The translations under genes and the position numbers were made by a program. Shown one piece after another: positions 17,056 through 26,720 of a DNA stretch of 64,000 nucleotides. Within the stretch, counting starts at the first letter, position 1, and the number at the start of each line of letters is the position of its first letter. The DNA comes from Bacteroidota bacterium (GTDB lineage: Bacteria; Bacteroidota; Bacteroidia; Chitinophagales; BACL12), in assembly GCA_016706865.1 (NCBI GenBank), contig JADJIS010000003.1, forward strand, positions 868,001 to 932,000, read 5' to 3'. The notes beneath the pieces were generated by a model. The model saw nothing but the letters and a program-made list of their open reading frames with translations, was not told the origin of the DNA and searched no databases.

Positions 17056-17128
17056 TTTTTTCCCCGGGGGCAAAAAAAAAAAAGGGGGTCCCCAAAAAAA
17101 AATTTTTAAAATTTTTTTTTTTCGGGGA
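17056..17128. other. Homopolymer-rich block, possible assembly artefact
   Basis: A 73-bp stretch composed almost only of homopolymer runs: CCCCGGGGG, twelve A, GGGGG, CCCC, nine A, TTTTT, AAAA, twelve T, CGGGG. Nothing comparable occurs elsewhere in the window. It lies in the 219-bp gap upstream of the nucleotidyltransferase start. Confidence 0.7.
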
Positions 17129-17248
17129 ATTGTTGCAATTTTTAAGATTTCTGATTTTATTTTATTTTGAGATTGTTTTTAAAGAAATAATATTTAATTT
17201 TTGTAAAGGCTGAAGTTGAAAATTGAGAAGGCCGGAATAAAATTGCCA

Positions 17249-18055
17249 TCAAACCGCCACATTATTTTCGCGTAACGCATCGTTCAGACTCACCTTTTTA
17301 TCTGTGCTTTCTTTGCGAGTCCCGATGATAAGTGCACAAGGAACCTGATATTCGCCAGCAGGGAATTTTTTAGTATAAGAACCCGGTATTACTACTGATC
17401 TTGCGGGAACTCTTCCTTTATACTCAATTGGTTCATCACCGGTAACATCAATAATTTTAGTCGATTGCGTGATCACCACATTGGCGCCCAAAACTGCTTC
17501 TTCCTCAATTAAAGCTCCTTCCACGACAATACAACGCGACCCGATAAAACAATTATCCTCAATAATCACCGGACTAGCCTGAACGGGTTCCAGAACGCCA
17601 CCAATGCCAACGCCGCCACTCAGGTGCACATTTTTGCCTATTTGAGCGCAACTACCTACCGTTGCCCAGGTGTCAACCATGGTGTTAGAATCAACGTAGG
17701 CGCCAATATTCACGTAAGAAGGCATCAAAATCACTCCCGGCGCAAGAAAACTGCCATATCTGGCAATTCCGTGTGGAACAACCCTAATTCCCTTCGCTGC
17801 AAACCCATTTTTCAAAGGGATCTTATCGTGAAATTCGAAAGGTGGCACCTCCATGGTATGCATCTGCTGAATAGGAAAATACAGGATCACCGCCTTTTTG
17901 ATCCACTCATTCACTTCCCAGTTCCCATTAATTTTTTCAGCAATACGTATTTCACCTTTATCCAAAAGGGATATCACTTCCCGAATGGTTTCCTGAACAT
18001 TTTCTTCCTTCAACAAGGCCCTGTTTGACCACGCTTTTTCAATTATTTGCTGCAT
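17249..18055 (-). CDS. dapD: Tetrahydrodipicolinate N-succinyltransferase DapD
   Basis: A 268-residue hexapeptide-repeat acyltransferase, close to the usual 274 residues. Landmarks are ARYGSFLAPGVILMPSYVNIGAYVD near residue 100, GSCAQIGKNVHLSGGVGIGGVLEP near 137, and the ENCFIGSRCIVVEGALI left-handed helix. It converts tetrahydrodipicolinate and succinyl-CoA to the N-succinyl intermediate in the lysine/diaminopimelate pathway. It stands alone on the minus strand. Confidence 0.95.
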   Translation of the reverse strand: MQQIIEKAWSNRALLKEENVQETIREVISLLDKGEIRIAEKINGNWEVNEWIKKAVILYFPIQQMHTMEVPPFEFHDKIPLKNGFAAKGIRVVPHGIARYGSFLAPGVILMPSYVNIGAYVDSNTMVDTWATVGSCAQIGKNVHLSGGVGIGGVLEPVQASPVIIEDNCFIGSRCIVVEGALIEEEAVLGANVVITQSTKIIDVTGDEPIEYKGRVPARSVVIPGSYTKKFPAGEYQVPCALIIGTRKESTDKKVSLNDALRENNVAV

Positions 18056-18120
18056 GTTGCAAAATTATACATTCATTTGATTGTTTGCTTTTTATATTTT
18101 CAAAAAGTATGAAGTGCGAT

Positions 18121-18262
18121 TCATAGAGTAATCTTTGTGCTATTTGTGGTAAAAAATTAACCACTAAGAACACAAGGGAAAACACAAGGGGCACAATGTA
18201 TTTTGTGAAGAGAAATAGTGTTCTTTGTGGGTTCCTTTGTGCTCCTTGTGGTAAAAAATTAC
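18121..18262. repeat. Imperfect inverted repeat with TTTGTG/CACAAG motifs
   Basis: CTTTGTGCTATTTGTGG-TAAAAAATT is followed by ACCACTAAGAACACAAGG, and after a 40-bp centre by GTTCTTTGTGGGTTCC, TTTGTGCTCCTTGTGG, TAAAAAATTA. Several of these segments are mutually complementary. The 328-bp gap 18056-18383 holds nothing else I recognise. Confidence 0.75.
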
Positions 18263-18413
18263 GTGTATTGATTGGTGGGACATTTAGAATTTTGTAGTAT
18301 AATTAATCTAAATACCACGCATAAGATAGGTGGAATTTTAACCATAATATTACTTGTGTTAATCCAAAACTTTTTTTTCTGCAATGTATTTCGCACATTT
18401 GGCATTAATTAAG

Positions 18414-19874
18414 ATGGGTAAAAATCTGAAATTATTAGCCGGACCAATTTTAGCAATACTTGCTGCCTATTTACTTTACTTGCAGGGAAACGAACTCATT
18501 TTATGCAAAGCTGCAGGGGTTATGGTTCTCATGGCATATTGGTGGATAACGGAGTCGGTAAATATATTTGTAACCAGCCTCATGCCGGTGATTTTGTTTC
18601 CACTCTTAGGCATAATGGATATTAAAGATGTTGCGCCTCAATATATGAAGGATGTTATTTTCCTTTATATCGGAGGATTCATTCTCACCTTCGCTATTGA
18701 AAGGTGGAATTTACACAAACGAATATCCCTTAATATTTTATTAAAATTTGGAAACACTCCCGGTCGATTATTATTCGGTTTTTCCGTTTCCACTTATTTT
18801 ATAAGTATGTGGTTGAATAATACTTCCACTACCTTAATGATGTTGCCCATCGTTTTAGCAGTAGTGGATCAGATTCACGGAGGAGATGACAAAAAGAAAA
18901 CAGGTCTTGCTGCTGCTTTATTACTTGCTGTATCTTTTGCATCATCTATTGGCGGAACGGCAACATTAGTTGGCACCTTACCTAATATGGTAATGAAAAA
19001 CTTTTACGACGATAGTTTTCCAGACGGAACACCTCTAACATTTTCCAATTGGTTCGTAATGGTTTTTCCTATGAGTTTGTGTATGCTTGCCATCATGATC
19101 GTTTTATTTCGCATTTTATTTTTAAGGAAGAGCGACCACTTAAAACCGGATATGAATTTCTGTCGCGATGAAAAAAATAAATTAGGGAAATTGGGTTTTG
19201 AGGAAAAAGTGATAGGCATTGTTTTCGGAATTGCAATTTTACTTTGGATAACATTGGATGATAAAGATTTCGGAAGTTTCACTGTTTATGGATGGAGACA
19301 TTTATTGCCGAACGGAGATTTTGTTGGGGAGAGTTATGTAGCCATTTTTATGGCGGGAGTATTATTATTTTTTCCATCTAAAAATATTAAGGATAGTACT
19401 ATAGTAACCTGGGAAGAGGTGAAAAAAATTCCCATAGGCATTATCTTTTTATTTGGTGGAGGATTCGCTCTCGCAAAAGGAGTGGAAGTTTCCGGATTGG
19501 ATAAATGGATAGCAGGAAATTTAATAGGTCTTCAAAATTTACCCATGTGGTTGCTAATTTTTATTTTATGTCTGATAACAACATTATTTTCTGAATTTGC
19601 CTCCAACACTGCCACAGTAAATGTATTTATGGTAATTATGATCCCTGTTGTAATTCAATTAGGATTACCTCCATTAATGATTTTAATGCCCATTACCATT
19701 GCAGCAAGTTATTCATTTATGCTTCCGGTCGGCACTCCGCCCAACACAATAGTTTTCGCCACCGAAAAAATATCCGCCCGCCAAATGATGCGCGCCGGAT
19801 TTTGGCTCGACATTTCTGGTGCGTTTATAATTACGCTTTTTATTATGTTGTTGGGATATTTGTTTTTGATGTGA
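18414..19874 (+). CDS. Sodium:dicarboxylate/anion symporter, DASS (SLC13) family
   Basis: About 486 residues from ATG 18414 (MGKNLKLL); an in-frame ATG at 18384 would add ten residues. Eleven or so membrane segments. Two SNT-type substrate and sodium sites are visible: WLNNTSTTLMMLP near residue 135 and EFASNTATVNVF near 400, with the conserved MLPVGTPPN loop near 445. It imports C4-dicarboxylates, citrate or sulfate with Na+; the anion is not determinable. The stop is followed at once by a GAGTCA-type repeat array. Confidence 0.88.
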   Translation: MGKNLKLLAGPILAILAAYLLYLQGNELILCKAAGVMVLMAYWWITESVNIFVTSLMPVILFPLLGIMDIKDVAPQYMKDVIFLYIGGFILTFAIERWNLHKRISLNILLKFGNTPGRLLFGFSVSTYFISMWLNNTSTTLMMLPIVLAVVDQIHGGDDKKKTGLAAALLLAVSFASSIGGTATLVGTLPNMVMKNFYDDSFPDGTPLTFSNWFVMVFPMSLCMLAIMIVLFRILFLRKSDHLKPDMNFCRDEKNKLGKLGFEEKVIGIVFGIAILLWITLDDKDFGSFTVYGWRHLLPNGDFVGESYVAIFMAGVLLFFPSKNIKDSTIVTWEEVKKIPIGIIFLFGGGFALAKGVEVSGLDKWIAGNLIGLQNLPMWLLIFILCLITTLFSEFASNTATVNVFMVIMIPVVIQLGLPPLMILMPITIAASYSFMLPVGTPPNTIVFATEKISARQMMRAGFWLDISGAFIITLFIMLLGYLFLM

Positions 19875-19950
19875 GAGGAGTCAAGAGCCAATAGTCAGGA
19901 GTCATTAGTCAAGTGGAAAATTAAACGGTTTAGAGAAGTTTACTGACCTA

Positions 19951-20177
19951 TTTTCGTGAATCGTCAATCGTGAATCCGGTTCGATGTTTCCAAGAAATTT
20001 TTGGAAGGTCCATAATTTTCTTCCAAAGTCAGAGTTATCTCACCACTCCCTACTCACCACTTTTCGTGAATCGTCAATCGTGAATCGTGAATCCGGTTCG
20101 ATGTATCCAAGAAATTTTTGGAAGGTCCATAATTTTCTTCCAAAGTCGGAGTTATCTCACGACTCCCTACTCACCAT
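19951..20177. repeat. Two long direct repeats differing by one heptamer
   Basis: Copy 1 (19951-20060, 110 bp) and copy 2 (20061-20177, 117 bp) both start TTTTCGTGAATCGTCAATCG and end CCCTACTCACCA. Copy 2 contains one additional CGTGAAT unit plus four or so substitutions. A CCAAGAAATTTTTGG palindrome lies inside each. The wider gap 19875-20346 also has AGTCATTAGTCA and ACTCATTACTCATTACTG arrays, and no gene. Confidence 0.92.
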
Positions 20178-20298
20178 TCACCCAGTTACTGAAATCATTA
20201 ATAATGAGTAAAAACATTAGGCCTACTAGAATCAGACTCATTACTCATTACTGATTACTCTTTCTAATCATCGCACCTTTACGCAATAACTAAAATAA

Positions 20299-20328
20299 AA
20301 AACCCCTCCAATTCGGAAGGGTTTTTTA
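20299..20328. terminator. Intrinsic terminator, bidirectional
   Basis: AAAAAACCCCTCC pairs with GGAAGGGGTTTTTT around AATTC. On the minus strand it ends the thioredoxin-like T9SS gene that stops at 20347. Confidence 0.9.
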
Positions 20329-20346
20329 AATATTATATTCTAAAAA

Positions 20347-21807
20347 TTAATGAGCAACTACAAACTTCACAGTTTGATTAACGCCATTACTTTCCATTTT
20401 TACAAAATAAATTCCGTTAGCAAAATTTGTAACATCAACAGAGTATGAATGATTGCCTGCAGATAAATTACTGTTTGAAACTGTATTAATTTCACGTCCT
20501 AAAAGGTCAACTAGAGCAATGTTTATTTCTTCAGATGTTGCAAGATCAAAATTGATTAAAAATTCTGATTGTGCTGGATTTGGATAAATACTGAATGCAG
20601 AAACAGCATCAATAGTATTAATTGCGGTTTCATTTGCAACTTTTAATGCTACAGCTTTTTTGTATCCAACATTTTCAGTTCCCTGAACAATTAAACCACC
20701 TGCATCATTAAATAATTTAAAATAACCTGAACCAGTAATACCATCTCCACCTGTATCAAAACAATTAAATGTATAACAACCTAAACCAGGTAATGTAAGA
20801 TCTTCATCAAATACAACTTCGTTTTTATCTCCATTGGTATATGGACCATCATCATAGATCTGTTCGCCAGTAGTTTCGTCAATTACTTCCCAACGCAGTT
20901 GAGTAGGATAATTATCAGTTTTAAATTCCAGGTGAATTACCATGCTAACATTATCTTCATAACTGATGGTGGTTGATACTGTATTATTATCAGTAATATC
21001 ATCAGGCGATGTTATTTGAATATCGATATCAGCCTCAGCACTTGTTAATGTTATAGAACCAATTACGATCTCTTCCATTTCATAAATACTTAGATCACCT
21101 GACCAATCGTAAGAAAGTAATTCCGTTGCGCCTTCAAATGCCTTTATAGTGCAGGAAGTTAGTGGATCAAATCCCATATTCTGCATGTTGATAGATAATT
21201 CCACCTCAGCACAACCAACAGTTTCACCTGTATATGCCATGATACTTGGGTCAACAGAAGCACTTGCAACTTCGCAGCTTGCAATGGAGTTGTAAAGAGC
21301 TGTTTCAGAAACCTGACCAACTTCTTTTATGACTCTGTTCGGACAAATGCGATAAATGGTAGGGAAATAAGCAATGTCATAATTGCTCACTGCATCATAA
21401 CTATCTTCACCAACATGAGTTAAAACAATAGGATAAGGTGTTCCGGTAACCCAGTCGCCTTGTGTTCCGCCACCAATTCCGTTCAATTCATCCATAGTGC
21501 TGAATCCATCGCCTTCTATCATAAATACCATGATCTCATTGGTTCCATCAGGACCATAATCTTCATACAAAGACTCAAGGTTGCCACCTGTGTGGTAACT
21601 CCAACATGGTCCGCACCATACGGCAGAGTAGTCAAGAAATACACTTTTACCCTCATTTAAAATAGTATAAAGGTTCCATTGAACTCCGTTAATATCTGTA
21701 AGGGTCCAATCGGGTGCTATGCTTCCTTCTTCTAACTGAGCTTCAGCCTTATTGCTGATCAGTAAAAGTGAAGTAGATAAGAGGATTAGGGAGAGGAATT
21801 TTTTCAT
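20347..21807 (-). CDS. Secreted thioredoxin-like protein with T9SS sorting domain (paralogue A)
   Basis: About 486 residues from ATG 21807 (MKKFLSLIL; an in-frame upstream start also exists). Signal peptide to about residue 24 (KAEAQ). A TlpA/AhpC-like thioredoxin fold follows, with the redox motif WCGPCWSYH and the cis-Pro strand YFPTIYRICPN. After a beta-rich central region comes a T9SS sorting domain: IYPNPAQSEFLI, ALVDLLGREI, NGIYFVKMESNG, ending KFVVAH. The combination predicts a cell-surface or secreted disulfide-active protein. It is a tandem paralogue of the next gene upstream (21968-23431) and has its own terminator. Confidence 0.85.
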   Translation of the reverse strand: MKKFLSLILLSTSLLLISNKAEAQLEEGSIAPDWTLTDINGVQWNLYTILNEGKSVFLDYSAVWCGPCWSYHTGGNLESLYEDYGPDGTNEIMVFMIEGDGFSTMDELNGIGGGTQGDWVTGTPYPIVLTHVGEDSYDAVSNYDIAYFPTIYRICPNRVIKEVGQVSETALYNSIASCEVASASVDPSIMAYTGETVGCAEVELSINMQNMGFDPLTSCTIKAFEGATELLSYDWSGDLSIYEMEEIVIGSITLTSAEADIDIQITSPDDITDNNTVSTTISYEDNVSMVIHLEFKTDNYPTQLRWEVIDETTGEQIYDDGPYTNGDKNEVVFDEDLTLPGLGCYTFNCFDTGGDGITGSGYFKLFNDAGGLIVQGTENVGYKKAVALKVANETAINTIDAVSAFSIYPNPAQSEFLINFDLATSEEINIALVDLLGREINTVSNSNLSAGNHSYSVDVTNFANGIYFVKMESNGVNQTVKFVVAH

Positions 21808-21911
21808 CATAAGATTTAAATTAGGTAACAAATATAATGATATTCTTAATAATGTAATTTTAATGTGTATACATCTAATTGTGGAAAATAGTTTGCAGTT
21901 GGCTAATGGGC

Positions 21912-21944
21912 ATAAAAAAACTCCTGCTATTAAACAGGAGTTTC
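21912..21944 (-). terminator. Intrinsic terminator of paralogue B
   Basis: On the minus strand AACTCCTG pairs with CAGGAGTT around TTTAATAG and is followed by seven T. It sits 24 bp after the stop at 21968. Confidence 0.9.
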
Positions 21945-21967
21945 AGTGTATTGTAGTTTGATTGAAA

Positions 21968-23431
21968 TCAATGAAAAACAGTGAATTTAACAGCTGCGTT
22001 ATTTCCGCCTTCTGTCATTTTCACAAAATAAATACCATTTGCCATGTTTGCAGTAGATACTTCAAAGGAATGTGAACCGGCAACCAATGCAGTATTGGTA
22101 ATGTCAGCGATCACTTTTCCATACATATCCACAACACTGATAGCGATCTCCGCTGTTTGATTCATATTGATATCAAAGGTGAAAGAGCTATTTGCAGGGT
22201 TAGGATATAAAGAAACACCGTTTAAAGCAGTAATGTCTTCAATAGCAGTTTCATTATTCACTTTTAATGCATCAGATTTTTCAAATTTAATATTTTCGCC
22301 ACCTGAAGTGATCAAACCACCATCAGCAGAAAATATTTTATAGTAGGCAGCGCCTAAAAGGCCATCACCATAAGCATCATAGCATGTAAAGGTGTAACAT
22401 CCAACACCGTTTAAAGTGATATCTTCATCATAAACGATTTCACCTGCATCGCTGTTTGAATAAGGTCCGTCTTCTGCTATAACATCACCTGTGCTCTCAT
22501 CAATAAGTTCCCAACGGGTTTCTGTAGGATAATCGTCAGTTTTAATTTCAAGATGGATGGTTACAGTTACATCATCTTCGTAGGTAATAGTAGTTTCTAT
22601 GCTGTTATTCACATCGTTATCATCCGCGGAAGTTATGCGAATTTCAATATCAGTGCTTGCATCAATTAAAGTAATTGTTCCTAAATTAACATTGTCTACC
22701 TGGTAAGTAGTCAGGTTACCTGTCCAATCTAAGGAAGCAATTTCAGTTGCGCCTTCAAATGCAGTAATAGTGCAAGATGTAAGCGGATCAAAACCCATAT
22801 TTTGAATAGTTATCTCAAGATCAACCTCTGAACAACCGATAACCGGTCCGTCGTAAGTAAGGATACTTGGGTCAACATTTACAGAAGCAGAAGCACAATC
22901 ATCGATAGATGCATAAAGTGCAGCAGTGGATACTTGTCCAACTTCTTCAATTATTCTGTTTTGACAAACGCGGTAGATAGTAGGGAAATAAGCAATTTCA
23001 TAATCAGAAACCACTGCATAACTTGGATCACCTGCATGTGTTAATATCATAGGATAAGGAGTTCCAGTTACCCAGTCACCTTGAGTTCCTCCACCAATAC
23101 CATTCATTTCATCCATAGTACTAGCGCCATCACCTTCAATATAAAAAACCATTACTTCGTTGGTTCCATCTGGTCCGTAATCTTCGTATAATGCTTCTAA
23201 ATTTCCCGTGTTATGGTAGCTCCAACATGGGCCACACCAAACTGCCGAAAAATCGAGGAATACACTTTTGCCTTGATCAAGTAAAGTGTATAAGTTCCAC
23301 TGCACGCCATTGATGTCCGTTAAGGTCCAATCGGGTGCTATGGTTCCATTCTCCAACTGAGCTTTAGCATTCGTGTTGCTTAAAACTACAATACCGAGAA
23401 CGAGTAGTAATGAAAGGTAAATTTTTTTCAT
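21968..23431 (-). CDS. Secreted thioredoxin-like protein with T9SS sorting domain (paralogue B)
   Basis: A 487-residue protein with a signal peptide (residues 1-25), a thioredoxin fold with Cys66 and Cys69 in VWCGPCWSY, a central beta-sandwich region, and a T9SS C-terminal domain (LYPNPANSSFTF near 409, AISVVDMYGKVI, NGIYFVKMTEGG, terminal KFTVFH). It matches paralogue A over its whole length, including GNLE, YEDYGPDGTNE and GIGGGTQGDWVTGTPYP, so the two arose by tandem duplication. Each gene has its own terminator, so they can be transcribed separately. Confidence 0.86.
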   Translation of the reverse strand: MKKIYLSLLLVLGIVVLSNTNAKAQLENGTIAPDWTLTDINGVQWNLYTLLDQGKSVFLDFSAVWCGPCWSYHNTGNLEALYEDYGPDGTNEVMVFYIEGDGASTMDEMNGIGGGTQGDWVTGTPYPMILTHAGDPSYAVVSDYEIAYFPTIYRVCQNRIIEEVGQVSTAALYASIDDCASASVNVDPSILTYDGPVIGCSEVDLEITIQNMGFDPLTSCTITAFEGATEIASLDWTGNLTTYQVDNVNLGTITLIDASTDIEIRITSADDNDVNNSIETTITYEDDVTVTIHLEIKTDDYPTETRWELIDESTGDVIAEDGPYSNSDAGEIVYDEDITLNGVGCYTFTCYDAYGDGLLGAAYYKIFSADGGLITSGGENIKFEKSDALKVNNETAIEDITALNGVSLYPNPANSSFTFDINMNQTAEIAISVVDMYGKVIADITNTALVAGSHSFEVSTANMANGIYFVKMTEGGNNAAVKFTVFH

Positions 23432-23540
23432 AATTATTGATTAAAAGATTTATCTTCCAAAGATAACAATTCCTAATATTATTTATAAACCTTAACAAAG
23501 TTTATAACTAAATTTTACCCTCAGATGATATTGCAGGTGC

Positions 23541-23575
23541 CACAAAAAAAAATCCCGCCAAAGCAGGATTTTTAT
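23541..23575 (-). terminator. Intrinsic terminator of the TPR/TonB unit
   Basis: On the minus strand AATCCTGC pairs with GCGGGATT around TTTG, followed by a T-run, 15 bp after the stop at 23590. Confidence 0.85.
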
Positions 23576-23589
23576 AAAGTTAAAAACGA

Positions 23590-24264
23590 TTATTCTTTTT
23601 CGCCTCCGGTAACAGGATCTACTGCCGGTGTGCATTGTTTGAGCATCTCATCTACCTGGTCTTCACCCCAGTTTGGATGTAAGGCACTAGCAGGTTTGAA
23701 AATGGCGTAGTTTTCTTTTGACTTCTTGAACATTGCACATCCCTGTTCTTTTCCGCCACCAAATTGAGGAGGAGTATAAAATAATGACTGTCCTAACATA
23801 TAATATGCTCTTGGATTAGTCGGATCAATTTGCATAGCCTCATTCATTACCATCATACTTTGCATTCCTAAGGATTGTCCGCGTGTCATTGGATCTACCA
23901 TAATTCGTCCACCCAATACCATACTTCTTAAAACCAGAATCTCCGAATTTTTTGGTTGAAGTGAATCGGCAATTTTTGCGTGTTTTTCTGCAACATCCAA
24001 AATAGCGTCTGTTTTGGCATTGTCGTTATAAATAAAAACAGCTGTGCAACGGGCAAGTGCAGAATAATAATAAGGCAACCACATACTTTTTTCCGCTAAT
24101 GCAATTCTCTCGAATTTATTTGCAAGAGCCATAAATTGATCACCTGATTTAAGGGTGTCCATTTCAGCAAGGGTTTTTGTCATAGCATCATTGTACTTCG
24201 CACTTTGAGCAAATACAGTTGAAGTAGTGAGTGCAAGGGTTAAAATGATTAATAGTTTTTTCAT
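23590..24264 (-). CDS. Exported TPR-like protein of unknown function
   Basis: 224 residues from ATG 24264 (MKKLLIILTLALT), with a signal peptide ending near FAQS. The rest is helical with TPR-like periodicity (PYYYSALARCTAVFIY; NPRAYYMLGQSLFY) and a C-terminal segment rich in Cys/Pro. It follows the TonB receptor gene by 81 bp on the same strand and shares a terminator with it, so it probably encodes a periplasmic partner. I do not recognise a named family. Confidence 0.7.
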   Translation of the reverse strand: MKKLLIILTLALTTSTVFAQSAKYNDAMTKTLAEMDTLKSGDQFMALANKFERIALAEKSMWLPYYYSALARCTAVFIYNDNAKTDAILDVAEKHAKIADSLQPKNSEILVLRSMVLGGRIMVDPMTRGQSLGMQSMMVMNEAMQIDPTNPRAYYMLGQSLFYTPPQFGGGKEQGCAMFKKSKENYAIFKPASALHPNWGEDQVDEMLKQCTPAVDPVTGGEKE

Positions 24265-24345
24265 ATTTATTGTTTTGATATTATTTTGATGTTTGTAAAA
24301 ATTATAATTAATGCGTTTTGATTTATGAATGCATATTCCCTGCAA

Positions 24346-26526
24346 TTATTCTGCCGATTTATCAATATCAATATCATTCACTCTTCGGTCGTCGCCATAA
24401 AGTATTGACATAAATATTCCGAAAAATAAAGTGCTTTTAACAGGAGCCTCACTTACTATCATATTTTCACCATTGGCTGAATATTGATATCCATAGATCT
24501 GATCCTGTTGTAAAACATTATCCCATGAAATAAAGAATACCGTAAAGTTACCCCATAAACTTGTTAATACACTTGCATTTAAAGCAAGGTTGTGCAGATC
24601 AGGAGAAACATCGCTGAGAAATTCTTCAGAATTTGGATTAAAATATGGCCATCCGCTTATGTATCGGTATGTAGCTCCAACCTGTGTGTTTATAGATGGT
24701 ATATAATGTTTATACACTAAACTTAAAATGTTTTGAGCAGCAAATGTTGGTGTAACTTCTTCCGGATAATCGGAGAATTTTCTTTTAGTGTCGAGGAAAG
24801 AATAGGATATCCAATAATCAGCATATTTAATGGTTTTTTTATCCCGGAAGAAAAGATCAATTCCTCGTGCATAACCAAATCCATTATTGGAATAATCGAA
24901 ATAAAAATTATCGAGATTAAAAGAATCCTGTGTTATAAGATCATTGTATTTTTTATAATATCCTTCTATGCGAAATGTGCGATCGTTGGTGATGTATTGA
25001 TAATTTAATATATAATGTGTCGCTTTTTCATAAACGAGAGGATTGGTTTCTGCAACATATAAATAGTTGGGTTGAGGAGTCTGATAAAAATCGCCATAAG
25101 CAAAAGATATCTGCCCGTTTTTACTTGTTTTATATGCAAGCGAAACACGTGGTGCAAGATTAAATTCACCCAGTGCTTCCGAATATTCTCCACGAACGCC
25201 AATTCTTCCTGCAATATCATTTGTAATAAAAATATCACCCTCCACAAATGTGCCGTAGAAATCATCATCTATCCCGAAATTTAATAATCCTGCATTTTGT
25301 TCAAAATGTTGATTTTGATATTCAGCTCCGTAACGAATTTTAATTTTTTTGGTTATCTCATTGTTAAAAGTAATTTTCGCCTGATACGATTCATCTGCAC
25401 GACCAACATCAAATCCATCCACAACAATATCATCATTATTTTTACTGTAACTGACACCGGCATTTACACTCCATTTATCGGTTAAGATCTCGCGCCATGA
25501 AACATTCAGGTAATTGTAACTGTTTCCCAATTCTATATCATCGGTTTCCGGCAGGCTGTCGATATCTGGAGTGCGCAGACTGAAATCAGAACTTTCTTTC
25601 TGAAAATACACCTTTAACAAACCTGTTTGTGAAGTTTTTTGTCGGAAGAATAAACTTCCATCTATTGCCTCCACACTATTTATCCATTCGAATGTTGCAG
25701 GGTTATATACTTCATCAAATAAAGCCAGATTAGTATAATTAATTCCGCCGCCCAAAGCAGTTTTATCCTTGTTAAATTTTTGGGTATGAAATGCACCGAG
25801 AAAAATTGGTGCAATACTCACGCCGGAAGCGGTGTATTCAGGCATATCTTCGGTATTTAAAATTACTGCAGAGGATAGAGCTTGCCCATATTCCGCAGAA
25901 TATCCACCTGTACTGAAAACGGTGCCTTTGAACATAAAAGGCTGAAAACGACCTCTTGACGGCACGTCGGGAACTGTCGAAAAATAGGGATTATTTACCG
26001 GCATACCATCAATGATGGTTTTTGTTTCATAATCACTTCCGCCGCGAACATATAATCCATCGTCGTTTCCTACCTTGCTGGCGCCTGGTAAGGTTTCCAG
26101 AGCACCATAAATGTCGCCCTCTGCACCGGCAGTTGTTACAATATCCAAGGGTTTAAGAATGGTATTTTTCTTTTCATCACTTGCCTCAAATGCACCTGCG
26201 GAGATCACTACAGCATTTAATTCGTTGAACATCTCTTTTAGGACAATGTCCAAATTTAATGTTGTATTGCTTAGTATTATTGTATCTGTATAATCCTCAT
26301 ATCCGATAAAAGTAACCACAAGAATCTGTGTTCCGGTTTCATAAGTGGTAAATGTAAAATTTCCGATAGAATCGCTGGTAGTGCCGTCGTAAGTATCTTT
26401 TAAGATAATGTTTGCGCCTGGAAGTTTTTCCTTTTTGGTGTCGGAAACCTTGCCACTGATAGTAGTTTGGGCAAATGTTAAAGTGAATAATCCTAAAGAT
26501 AAGAGGAGCGTAAATATTTTTTTCAT
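24346..26526 (-). CDS. TonB-dependent outer-membrane receptor with carboxypeptidase-like N-domain
   Basis: A 726-residue protein: signal peptide (1-19), a CarboxypepD_reg-like beta-sandwich (about 20-110, ISGKVSDTKKEKLPGANIILK), a TonB plug (about 120-230, with YVRGGSDYETKTIIDGMPV), and a 22-strand barrel ending in a Phe/Tyr-rich region. It imports a ligand through the outer membrane using TonB/ExbB energy. No SusD partner is adjacent, so a polysaccharide system is not indicated; the small TPR protein downstream is the only companion. Confidence 0.88.
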   Translation of the reverse strand: MKKIFTLLLSLGLFTLTFAQTTISGKVSDTKKEKLPGANIILKDTYDGTTSDSIGNFTFTTYETGTQILVVTFIGYEDYTDTIILSNTTLNLDIVLKEMFNELNAVVISAGAFEASDEKKNTILKPLDIVTTAGAEGDIYGALETLPGASKVGNDDGLYVRGGSDYETKTIIDGMPVNNPYFSTVPDVPSRGRFQPFMFKGTVFSTGGYSAEYGQALSSAVILNTEDMPEYTASGVSIAPIFLGAFHTQKFNKDKTALGGGINYTNLALFDEVYNPATFEWINSVEAIDGSLFFRQKTSQTGLLKVYFQKESSDFSLRTPDIDSLPETDDIELGNSYNYLNVSWREILTDKWSVNAGVSYSKNNDDIVVDGFDVGRADESYQAKITFNNEITKKIKIRYGAEYQNQHFEQNAGLLNFGIDDDFYGTFVEGDIFITNDIAGRIGVRGEYSEALGEFNLAPRVSLAYKTSKNGQISFAYGDFYQTPQPNYLYVAETNPLVYEKATHYILNYQYITNDRTFRIEGYYKKYNDLITQDSFNLDNFYFDYSNNGFGYARGIDLFFRDKKTIKYADYWISYSFLDTKRKFSDYPEEVTPTFAAQNILSLVYKHYIPSINTQVGATYRYISGWPYFNPNSEEFLSDVSPDLHNLALNASVLTSLWGNFTVFFISWDNVLQQDQIYGYQYSANGENMIVSEAPVKSTLFFGIFMSILYGDDRRVNDIDIDKSAE

Positions 26527-26720
26527 AATAGCCTGTTGATCTGAATAACCAATTTGACGATATTTTGTTGATTATATTTTACAAAGAAACAACGCTTTTT
26601 TGGTGTAATCAAAGAACCTTAGGATAAAGGCATAAAAAATTTAGACTAACAGGATAATTAAAACGATGAATACCCGTATTGCTGAATTTTAATTAATCTT
26701 GCCACTTAAATTCACAAAAT

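Noticed and set aside
19984..20211. 75-codon frame with an internal repeat
   Set aside because: It is the translation of the two 110/117-bp direct repeats and not a protein.
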